A stretch of DNA of 64,000 nt from Rubripirellula sp. (GTDB taxonomy: Bacteria > Planctomycetota > Planctomycetia > Pirellulales > Pirellulaceae): contig JAQWPZ010000177.1 in assembly GCA_029245125.1 (NCBI GenBank), forward strand, positions 1-64,000, read 5' to 3'. Positions 1 through 6,971 of the stretch are shown here, piece by piece (position 1 is the first letter of the stretch; each line of letters opens with the position of its first letter). The translations under genes were made by a program, and so were the position numbers. The notes under the pieces are model-generated. The model was not told where the DNA came from, did no database searches, and saw only the letters and a list, made by a program, of their open reading frames with translations.

Positions 1-855
1 ATGTTGTTTGATTCTTGCTAGGATTTCCGGATTGCCGATTTCCTGATGTAATCCTTGATTCAAGGCTGCCAGCGTATCGAGCTGTCGGCGGCGATCGCTT
101 CCCGATACGCCTGCGGGATTACTGAGGTACAAGACCGGATCGCCCTCGCTGCGCATCAAAATCCCTTGATGGTCGGATGGCATGAATCCAGTCCCCCACA
201 AGCGATTGAATAGGCTCTGTTCGGCAAAGCTGGTCTTGGCATGCATCACCACATAATGCGGTAGGTCTTCGTTCATGCTACCCAAGCCGTAACTAAGCCA
301 AGCGCCGAGGCTCGGTCGGCCGGGAATCTGACTGCCGGTTTGGATGTAAGTGATGGCCGGGTCGTGATTGATTGCTTCGGTGAACGTGCTGTTGACCACG
401 CACAGTTCCTTGGCAACCTTAGCGGTGTGAGGAAGCAACTCGCTGACCCAAACACCGCCGTCGTTGTTGTCGTGGCGGGTGAATTTGTATTTGCTTGGAC
501 ACAAAGGCAAACCAGCTTTTTGATTCGCCGTCATCCCCGTGATGCGCTGACCGCTGCGAACGTGGTCCGGTAGTTGTTCGTTGAATTTTTCCGCGAGTTT
601 CGGCTTGTAGTCCCATAGATCAAGCTGGCTGGGACCACCGCTCATGAAAAGATAAATCACATGTTTGGCTTTCGCCGTGTGATGTAGGCCACCGTCACTA
701 GGACGTTCGGGTACCGAGTCAGCGCCGACCAGATTTTCTGCGGGCAGCAGGCCTGCCAGTGCGGCAGTGCCGAGGCCGAGTGTGGAACGCCCCAACAAAT
801 GGCGGCGAGTCATCAGGAGCCGATTCTCATGCAGGTGATCAATCATGTCGTTCAT
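1..855 (-). CDS. DUF1501 family secreted protein, 3' end cut by window edge
   Basis: An open frame of 285 codons runs leftwards from an ATG at 855 to base 1 with no stop, so the C-terminal part lies outside the window. The product starts with a twin-arginine-type leader (TRRHLLGRSTLGLG, then an Ala/Leu-rich stretch), followed by the DUF1501 signature region VIYLFMSGGPSQLDLWDYKP. DUF1501 proteins are sulfatase/phosphatase-fold proteins that planctomycetes carry in many copies, usually beside a DUF1549/DUF1553 partner; their biochemical role is not established. No partner is visible here because the left flank is missing. A second family member lies at 33017-34309. The family call is firm and the function is unknown. 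Confidence 0.85.
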   Translation of the reverse strand, partial: MNDMIDHLHENRLLMTRRHLLGRSTLGLGTAALAGLLPAENLVGADSVPERPSDGGLHHTAKAKHVIYLFMSGGPSQLDLWDYKPKLAEKFNEQLPDHVRSGQRITGMTANQKAGLPLCPSKYKFTRHDNNDGGVWVSELLPHTAKVAKELCVVNSTFTEAINHDPAITYIQTGSQIPGRPSLGAWLSYGLGSMNEDLPHYVVMHAKTSFAEQSLFNRLWGTGFMPSDHQGILMRSEGDPVLYLSNPAGVSGSDRRRQLDTLAALNQGLHQEIGNPEILARIKQH

Positions 856-1152
856 GATACCTGCTGAATCGGTGCTCGCGGGGTCGTGAGGCGAGTTCCA
901 TTGAATCGGGACAGACAGTTCAGGCAATGAGCGGCCGCGTGGAGCCTGTTACGGGGTATCGGTGGAGGGTCCGCGCTGCAGATTGCAGAGATCCCTCGTC
1001 TGCCCAGGCAGTTCGGGTATCCGGGAGTTTGGTCGGGTGGCTCGGCTGGTTTCAGTGGGCTTCATGACGAGGCGATTCATTGCCGTGCCAGCTTTAGGCT
1101 GCTGAGGTTCAAACGGCTGATTCGCGGACTGCTGTCAGAAGCAGCGAAAGGC
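856..1152. other. Intergenic spacer, no gene seen
   Basis: Spacer between the DUF1501 start and the ftsQ stop. It probably carries the DUF1501 promoter on the minus strand, but I see no clear -35/-10 pair or strong terminator. A weak hairpin (ctgctgtcagaagcagc) lies just downstream of ftsQ. Confidence 0.5.
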
Positions 1153-2139
1153 CTACTGCAAACTACTTCCAACGCCTGCCATGCGAAGGTCAGCATTCTG
1201 GGATTTGTCGACAGCCATTAGTGTCCGCAGTTTCATCGCCACGGTCGGTTCACCTGGTAATTCGCTGCCAGGTGGGCTGCCCCAAAATAAACGGGCGCCG
1301 GATTGCGTCGTCAATTCAAGCTGGGGCGTTTCTGTTTGGCGTGGATCACCGTGGACGCCGATGCTTCGCAGCGTGGTTTCCTCACGAACGGGTTGCAGCA
1401 GTTCCGCAAGCTTGGCTGCCGCTTCGACTCGTCGATCGCCGAATGGAGTCCCTGCATCATTGGTGGAGTAGACGCCCGGTACTTCGATGTACAGGTATTG
1501 ATTGGTTTCTGCTTGAGCGAATTCTGTCGTCGGTAGCAAGACACCCTCAGCATCGACTGGGAAAAAGTAGCTGCGAGTATCGCTGCGATCGGGTTTGAAT
1601 ACGTGCACCATCGCGACAGGAATCCGGTAATCGAGTCGAACATCGATGATGCCGCCCGGAAGTTTGCGGACCCCAATTACCTCTCGCACCCACGGATGCA
1701 TGGAAAAGGCCGAGGCAATTTTGGCAGTCGCTTGGCGGTCGAGCAGCGAAAGCTCTTCCATTGCTGTATCGCGATAAACCGCTTTAACAATATTGCTGCG
1801 AACGTGTTCAGGGGGATCGCTGATGAGGATCTGAGTTGGATCAATTCCACTATAGCGCTGGGTGACATGAACAGATCCCCAGCGATGCCAGGCAACATAG
1901 CCGCCGATGATGAGCAGTGCCGGCCACAATATTGAAAAAGCTGCTGGTGCCTTGATGAGGCGACGTAGCAAATCGCGGACAGGGCGCGTCGGTTCAGAGT
2001 CAGGCGATGGCGTCGCCACGGTGATTCCCTTCGAATAGTTCACCGCATTCGCAGTGCGTGCGGATGCCGCGATCGTTTGGCCGTTTGACACTTGGCCATT
2101 TGACACTTGACCATTGGACGTGGATCGTAACCACGACAC
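1153..2139 (-). CDS. ftsQ: FtsQ/DivIB-like POTRA membrane protein
   Basis: A 328-residue protein with the FtsQ/DivIB layout: a cytoplasmic N-terminal tail, one membrane segment at about residues 66-84 (FSILWPALLIIGGYVAW), then a POTRA-like and beta domain facing the periplasm, with the HPWVREVIGVRKLPGGIIDVRLDYRIP-type pattern (WV..V.V.R..P..I.V.V..R.P) typical of FtsQ at about residues 145-175. FtsQ links division proteins in most bacteria. It starts with GTG 8 bases after the murB stop, so the two are surely cotranscribed. The tail holds an in-frame repeat of SNGQV (15-bp units, 2076-2120). Sequence identity to FtsQ is weak; the call rests on topology, the beta-domain motif and the murB neighbour. 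Confidence 0.72.
   Translation of the reverse strand: MSWLRSTSNGQVSNGQVSNGQTIAASARTANAVNYSKGITVATPSPDSEPTRPVRDLLRRLIKAPAAFSILWPALLIIGGYVAWHRWGSVHVTQRYSGIDPTQILISDPPEHVRSNIVKAVYRDTAMEELSLLDRQATAKIASAFSMHPWVREVIGVRKLPGGIIDVRLDYRIPVAMVHVFKPDRSDTRSYFFPVDAEGVLLPTTEFAQAETNQYLYIEVPGVYSTNDAGTPFGDRRVEAAAKLAELLQPVREETTLRSIGVHGDPRQTETPQLELTTQSGARLFWGSPPGSELPGEPTVAMKLRTLMAVDKSQNADLRMAGVGSSLQ
2076..2120. repeat. 15-bp tandem repeat x3 inside ftsQ
   Basis: Three imperfect 15-bp copies (core ggccatttgacac) encode the pentapeptide SNGQ(V/T) near the N-terminus of the FtsQ-like protein. The length is a multiple of three, so the frame is kept. Confidence 0.85.
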
Positions 2140-2147
2140 CCTACGAT

Positions 2148-3023
2148 CTACCAGATTTGCAGATTCAGTTGCAAGTCGATCCCGGTTTGCAGCAAAACCT
2201 GCTCGCGGACCCGCTCAATCAGCCTCAGGCATTGATCGCTCGTCGCGCCGCTGTGAGCCAACAAGTACTGGGGTTGGTTGGTATCGAGTGAAACATTGCC
2301 TTCACGCAGACCAGCTAAGCCGACGTTTTGCAGCAATTCCTTGGCTGGCATTCCATCGGGGTCGACAAAGGGCATGGCAATCCGTGGTTCGTCGCTCGGG
2401 CGGGATGAGTTGCGGCTGATCCACAGCTTTTGCATTCGCTTGGTCAAAGCCGCCACATCACGGGTTTCCAGTTGGAAGGTGATTTTCAAAACCAGCAATC
2501 CCGTCAGGGAGGTTTTCCGGTGGGAGAACCCAGCCTCTTGTTGCGTCAGCGTCCGGATTGATCCATCCATGTCCAAGACGGTCACGGAGGCGACTGCCGA
2601 TCCAATATCTCGGCCTCCACCCGACGCATTTCCAACCACTGCACCGCCCACGGTTCCGGGGATGCCGACAAGATGCTCTAGACCGCCTAATCCAGCACCA
2701 ACCGATTTGATCACGGCGTGAGACAGTTTCACGCCCGATCCGACCGACATCTGCGTCCCGTCGATCGACGGCTGGCCCTCCAGTCCTGACAAGGAGATGA
2801 CGAGGCCATCAACACCCATCTCGCGGACCAGCACATTGCTGCCACCACCGAGGATTCGCACAGGTAGCCCTTGCTGATGGGCCGATTCCACGAGGCCTCG
2901 CAGGTCCGCTTCGTCGATCGGTTCCGCGAAGTACCGCGCCGGTCCCCCGATGCCCAACCAGACCAAGGGGCCAAGTGGCTCGTCAGTTCGAACCAAATGC
3001 ATGAGTGATTCGGGAAAAGTCAT
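2148..3023 (-). CDS. murB: MurB-like UDP-N-acetylenolpyruvoylglucosamine reductase homologue, catalytic motifs altered
   Basis: A 291-residue protein with the FAD-binding features of MurB, the enzyme that reduces UDP-GlcNAc-enolpyruvate to UDP-MurNAc in peptidoglycan synthesis: WLGIGGPARYF (22-32), GGGSNVLV (59-66) and GIPGTVGGAVVGNASGGG (120-137), plus the late GNVSL...ATSDQ block (242-264). The catalytic positions look changed. The usual YRxS reads HRKTS (168-172), the SxFKNP-type loop carrying the catalytic Ser reads AMPFVDP (216-222), and the C-terminal LEPEVR-type Glu segment reads DLQLNLQIW (283-291). It may be an inactive or repurposed MurB. The start is the ATG at 3023. It is followed 8 bases later by the ftsQ-like gene. 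Confidence 0.8.
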   Translation of the reverse strand: MTFPESLMHLVRTDEPLGPLVWLGIGGPARYFAEPIDEADLRGLVESAHQQGLPVRILGGGSNVLVREMGVDGLVISLSGLEGQPSIDGTQMSVGSGVKLSHAVIKSVGAGLGGLEHLVGIPGTVGGAVVGNASGGGRDIGSAVASVTVLDMDGSIRTLTQQEAGFSHRKTSLTGLLVLKITFQLETRDVAALTKRMQKLWISRNSSRPSDEPRIAMPFVDPDGMPAKELLQNVGLAGLREGNVSLDTNQPQYLLAHSGATSDQCLRLIERVREQVLLQTGIDLQLNLQIW

Positions 3024-3178
3024 GCCGCGTTACTGTTCTCGTTGGTAAAAGAGCCGCCCGCACTGCACAGGCTGTCCACCGAAAAGAATAGCGAATCACG
3101 CCCGGAAATGCTCTAGCCGCAAGCCTCTGTTTTTTGATGAATCCGAGACGATTGCGGCTTGCAGCCAGAGGGAGTCTT

Positions 3179-3601
3179 CTAGCTTCCAAGTTTGCCGAGT
3201 GCCCGCCGAATCAAGCTTCGAACCGGCTGGGATGATTGAAAACCAAGTAATTTTCGTCGCTTCCAACCGTTCTCCTGCGGTGTGTAAACAATGATCTGTG
3301 GGATCACGTTCTCGCCGTTGGTAAGCTGCTTGGCGAGTTCCGGCTGCTCGTCTCGATTGACCATTGTCAATGCAACCGCATCAAAATCCCCATTTTTTTT
3401 CATCTCTTTGAGCGTTGTTTCTTTCAAAACGTTGCAGGCGGGGCACCACGGAGCGCCAACGATCACCATCAGTGGCTTTTGCTCTTCCAGCGATTGCTTG
3501 TAGGCCGCCGCATAATCTTGGGTCTTCGCCTTTTGATCGGCGGAGGAGGTGGAAGGAGAGGTCCCCAGAAAAATCAAAGACAGGATCAACGAAATCATCA
3601 T
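3179..3601 (-). CDS. Secreted thioredoxin-fold protein with CPAC motif
   Basis: A 140-residue thioredoxin-like protein. I place the start at the ATG at 3601, because an AAGGG ribosome site precedes it and a hydrophobic signal peptide follows (MMISLILSLIFLG). The thioredoxin fold begins at about residue 30, with the redox motif WCPAC at 52-56 and a cis-proline segment NVIPQIIVY. A CxxC thioredoxin exported to the periplasm would act in disulfide exchange, but the substrate is unknown. It does not overlap its neighbours; the gene downstream in its direction is murB, 155 bases away. A longer frame reaching 3679 exists, but the extension lacks signal-peptide character. Confidence 0.78.
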   Translation of the reverse strand: MMISLILSLIFLGTSPSTSSADQKAKTQDYAAAYKQSLEEQKPLMVIVGAPWCPACNVLKETTLKEMKKNGDFDAVALTMVNRDEQPELAKQLTNGENVIPQIIVYTPQENGWKRRKLLGFQSSQPVRSLIRRALGKLGS

Positions 3602-4179
3602 TTGTTCCCTTGTGCTTGGTTGGACCAGCCGAACGCGTTCGACACCCTGTCGAAAAATATCCCACCCGAGATCAAGCATTCTGATCTCGCAAATTCGAGC
3701 CTGTAAGTTTTGTTTCGATGGCTTGGTGGTTTCAATAAAATCGTTCGGCGGTGTGCGAACTCTCGCTCGTCCCAGCTCTGACTCATCAACCTAAAAGGTG
3801 GTCAATTCAGTCGCCGCCCAGCTGGGTGATTTGGAACCACCACAGCCTTCCGGGGGGTATGCGTTGGCATTTCCGGTTAGTGCTGTCGCGGTAAGGTAGC
3901 GGGAGTATAGGGATCGACTTGGGCCGGGCAAGTGGCTGGCTTGCGAATGCAGAAAAGGTTCTCCGGTTCCCCTGTCGAAGCTCCTTTTGCTGGACCCTCA
4001 GGAATCATTTTTTGTTCATTTCAGCGGTCTGAGGGCGATCATTTGCATCTCATCGTTTGGGTGCGACAAAAGGTTGCATTTCAGTCGCTTTTGGCTGGAA
4101 ATGATGTCGGACTACCGTTGGTCGGGCGGTATGTTGGGGGATAACCTGTCTCAATCATCACCTTGAATCGGGATGCTCG
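3602..4179. other. Divergent intergenic region, no gene seen
   Basis: 578 bases between the leftward thioredoxin-fold gene and the rightward Gfo/Idh-like gene. It must hold promoters for both. Short frames here (for example 3932-4144, plus) have no ribosome site or recognisable motif. No repeats or RNA gene were recognised. Confidence 0.5.
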
Positions 4180-5157
4180 ATGAAACTTCGGATCGGACTG
4201 GTCGGATTAGGTGATGCATGGCAAACCCGTCACCGCCCCGCCCTGCGGATGTTGCATGATCGCTTTGATGTGAGAGCCGTTTTTAGCCCTGTCGCTAAGT
4301 TGGCCGAGAACACGGCGAGTGAATTTCAAGCTGATGCGATGGATGGCTATCGGTCGCTGGTTTCTCGCTGCGATATCGATGCTGTCATGGTCCTGCAACG
4401 AACCTGGTTGGGTTGGTTGCCGATGCTGGCCGCATGTGAAGCCGGGAAATCCATTTATTGGGCGGGCGATCTCGAAGTCGATCCAGAACGCGATCAGCAT
4501 GTTCGGACTGCGATTGAAGAGAGTGGGATCGCGTTCATGGCCGAGTTCCCACGGCGTTTCTCCCCTGCCACTCTGCGTTTGAAAGAGTTAATCGCAACGC
4601 GGTTGGGGGCTCCGCAATTGTTGTTTTGCCATCGGCGGATGCGGGGAGATACCAACGGGAGGTCGGAATCAGAGCGGTCTGAGTTCATCGAGCTGATCGA
4701 TTGGTGTCGATACATCGTTGGCTGTGAGCCGGAAACCGTTTCATCCGTCTCCCATCACTTGCCGGATCGTTTCGGTTACCGATGCATCAACCTTGATTTT
4801 CCTGCCACTGAGCGTGGGCCTTCGGTGACAGCGCAAATCAGTTGCGGAGACTACATCCGTCAATCGTGGCAGGAAGCCGACAGCTTTCGTCCTCCTTCCG
4901 CGTTGCAGATTTGTTGTGAGCGTGGGGTCGCGTTTATCGACTTGCCCTCCACGCTCGTGTGGTTTGATGACGCCGGTCGGCACCTTGAATCGTTGGAGTC
5001 AGAGCTTCCAGTTGCGGAGCGTTTGCTGACTCAGTTCCACCGTTCGGTGACGAGCTTGGTGCGCAACATCAGCGATGTCAACGACGCCTACCGGGCCGCG
5101 ACCTTGTTGTCGGCCGCGTTGGAAAGTGAGCAGCAAGGTAAGCGGATTCAGGTCTAG
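4180..5157 (+). CDS. Gfo/Idh/MocA-like protein lacking the EKP motif
   Basis: A 325-residue protein with an N-terminal Rossmann nucleotide-binding start (IGLVGLGDAWQTRH, 5-18) and the general course of Gfo/Idh/MocA sugar dehydrogenases (NAD(P)-dependent oxidation of sugar ring hydroxyls). The family's conserved E-K-P, whose lysine takes part in catalysis, is replaced by GDLEVDP at 96-102, and the C-terminal substrate domain is only loosely similar. A binding or regulatory role, or a diverged activity, is possible. No substrate can be inferred: the flanking genes (thioredoxin-fold and Nudix) are unrelated and transcribed the other way. The start is the ATG at 4180. Confidence 0.7.
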   Translation: MKLRIGLVGLGDAWQTRHRPALRMLHDRFDVRAVFSPVAKLAENTASEFQADAMDGYRSLVSRCDIDAVMVLQRTWLGWLPMLAACEAGKSIYWAGDLEVDPERDQHVRTAIEESGIAFMAEFPRRFSPATLRLKELIATRLGAPQLLFCHRRMRGDTNGRSESERSEFIELIDWCRYIVGCEPETVSSVSHHLPDRFGYRCINLDFPATERGPSVTAQISCGDYIRQSWQEADSFRPPSALQICCERGVAFIDLPSTLVWFDDAGRHLESLESELPVAERLLTQFHRSVTSLVRNISDVNDAYRAATLLSAALESEQQGKRIQV

Positions 5158-5294
5158 CCCGAGCGGTTGCTGCGGGTCGCTGTTTGTTAAGTCGATTTGC
5201 TCCGAACTCCATCTGCGCTTGTTCATCACGGCAACGACTGATCGCACAGCTAGCTTGTCGGCCGTGGTCGGCGGCTGATCGCGGGAAGTACCGC

Positions 5295-5831
5295 TCACCC
5301 GTTCAGCCAATACTCCACCGCTAATCGGTTGCTTGGGAACGCCATCTGATCAAGATGTTCTTCGCTCGGCTGAACCCAAATGTGAAGGTCCAATTCGTCT
5401 TTTGCCAGCACAATCGTTTCGGGAGCGATGACGCGTGCCGTGTAGAACAGGTCGACAACCGGCGATACGATTCCATGGTAGTCGTAATCATTAGGGTGGG
5501 ATGTCAAGTAGCGAGCATCGCAGACTTCTAGTTGAGTCTCCTCACGGACTTCGCGACGCATTGCAGTTTCGACTGATTCAGCTCGATCAATGAATCCGCC
5601 CGGCAATCCCCATTTACCCTTCCCCGGGTTGCGGGCACGGCGAACAAGAAGCAGTTCGTCAAGCTCGTTGCAGATCAACGCTCCGACTGCAGCAACTGGC
5701 CCAAAAAACTGTGTAAAACCGCAAGGCTTGCAGCGGAAGGGAGCCTCCGCGGTACAGTCATTCTTGGCACCGCAGCGCGGGCAGAAGTGGTAGTGCTGCT
5801 CGATTCGTTTGGGTTGCATCGTTGCGGCCAA
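5295..5831 (-). CDS. Nudix hydrolase with N-terminal zinc ribbon
   Basis: A 178-residue protein. It has a four-cysteine zinc ribbon at residues 17-37 (CPRC...CKPC), followed by a Nudix domain with a complete Nudix box at 79-101 (G-x5-E-x7-RE-x2-EE: GFIDRAESVETAMRREVREE). Nudix enzymes cleave nucleoside diphosphates linked to another moiety; the zinc ribbon before the box is the layout of NADH pyrophosphatase-type members (NudC-like), although this protein is shorter. The substrate is not predictable from the sequence. The start is the ATG at 5831. The gene is convergent with the upstream Gfo/Idh-like gene and stands alone. Confidence 0.85.
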   Translation of the reverse strand: MAATMQPKRIEQHYHFCPRCGAKNDCTAEAPFRCKPCGFTQFFGPVAAVGALICNELDELLLVRRARNPGKGKWGLPGGFIDRAESVETAMRREVREETQLEVCDARYLTSHPNDYDYHGIVSPVVDLFYTARVIAPETIVLAKDELDLHIWVQPSEEHLDQMAFPSNRLAVEYWLNG

Positions 5832-5972
5832 TTAGAGGTACCGATTTCGCGAGGGTTTGTCGATCGAATGAACGAAATCCGAGTGCTTGGAGTGGTGATT
5901 TATAGCTCTCACGCTGTGATCTTGCAGCGGCATCTTATGGGGTTCGGTGGGTGCCCGTCAGCGTGCGTGATT

Positions 5973-6016
5973 TATCCAACGTCCGCGTGCGGCGTATATC
6001 CAACGTCCGCATGCGG
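5973..6016. repeat. 20-bp direct repeat x2 between Nudix and lectin-fold genes
   Basis: Two copies of tatccaacgtccgc(g/a)tgcgg lie 24 bp apart. The second ends in the palindrome ccgcatgcgg followed by a T-run on the plus strand. Both neighbouring genes run leftwards, so this is not an obvious terminator for either. Confidence 0.7.
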
Positions 6017-6090
6017 GGTTTTTTTGATCCCGGTGGGGATTTGAGCCGTACGCGTTTCTGAGTGCAATCGGCTAAGCCTCGGCGTTTGAT

Positions 6091-6765
6091 CTAATGACTG
6101 CGAACGACAATCTCATCGAACTCATTTAAATCGTCAAACGAACCAATCCCGATTCGACCTTCTTTGAAGGTCTTGTCTTCCACTTCCATATGTGGCGTTT
6201 GCAGATCGTCAAAGAATATCTGAATGGTTCCCTGCTCAGCGTTTCGAACGAGTCGGACGTTGTGCCATTGATCATCCCAAGGGGTCATTTTTTGATTGTT
6301 TGTGATAGCGAGCCGCGGGGCTTCTTTCACAATCATGATTTGCCCACTGTGGGGATCTGGCTTCGCGCCGAGATGTACGTAGTAAAAGTGTTGATTGTCT
6401 TGGTACCCAAAGAAGACGCAGCAGTCACGATGGTTTCCGGTGTCCTTGGTGCTGCGGACTTTGAACGTGATGTCGAAGTTCGTCAGTTTTAAATCTCGAA
6501 TCAACGCCACGTGTCCGGGGCTACGAACGGGTGGTTTGTAATTGCTTTTTCGAGCAGTGATCTCAAGACAGTGGTTCCCCTCATGCTCGTTGATCTGCCA
6601 GGTTGCCGGATCCAGAAGTTCCCAGCGATCCAATCCTGACTCGAAGTCTTCGCGGAAAACTACTTTAGGTTCCTCCGCTGTCGCGATCTTGATAACGGTG
6701 GGAAAGGCGACGCTGAGGAAAACAGGGCCAGTTAAGATTGCCAGCGAAAGTAATCGTTGCATCAT
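6091..6765 (-). CDS. Secreted lectin-fold (LamG / 3-keto-disaccharide hydrolase-like) protein
   Basis: A 224-residue exported protein: signal peptide at about 1-29 (hydrophobic, ending near TAEEPKVV), then a single jelly-roll domain with the pattern FREDFESG...W.....W....G...L, FDITFKVRST, VFFGYQDNQHFYYVHLG and WHNVRLVRNAEQGTIQIFFDD. This is typical of the concanavalin-like domains that planctomycete annotations call DUF1080 or 3-keto-disaccharide hydrolase. It probably binds or processes a polysaccharide outside the cytoplasm, in keeping with the sulfatase gene that starts about 200 bases away in the opposite direction. I see no catalytic signature that decides between binding and hydrolysis. 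The start is the ATG at 6765. Confidence 0.75.
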   Translation of the reverse strand: MMQRLLSLAILTGPVFLSVAFPTVIKIATAEEPKVVFREDFESGLDRWELLDPATWQINEHEGNHCLEITARKSNYKPPVRSPGHVALIRDLKLTNFDITFKVRSTKDTGNHRDCCVFFGYQDNQHFYYVHLGAKPDPHSGQIMIVKEAPRLAITNNQKMTPWDDQWHNVRLVRNAEQGTIQIFFDDLQTPHMEVEDKTFKEGRIGIGSFDDLNEFDEIVVRSH

Positions 6766-6971
6766 CGTACTCGCTCACTCGGATGGGGCACGGGAAGGGA
6801 TTAGTCAATCAGCAAATGCGACGCATTCTAAATCGACTTGGTCGTGTTCAGTGGTGTGGTCTGAGGTATCCTAACAGATGACGGCAATCAGGTATTCTGA
6901 GCGACAAGCTGCCGAGGTTGCGACCCGTCAAACAAAATGTCTAGCCATCACGAAAAAAACAGAAGTTGCTG

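Noticed and set aside
3932-4144. 70-codon rightward frame before the Gfo/Idh-like gene
   Set aside because: No motif or ribosome site; ends just before the real start and probably lies in the promoter region.
5997-6025. Rho-independent terminator at the palindrome followed by Ts
   Set aside because: The T-run is on the plus strand while both neighbouring genes run leftwards, and the palindrome has almost no loop.
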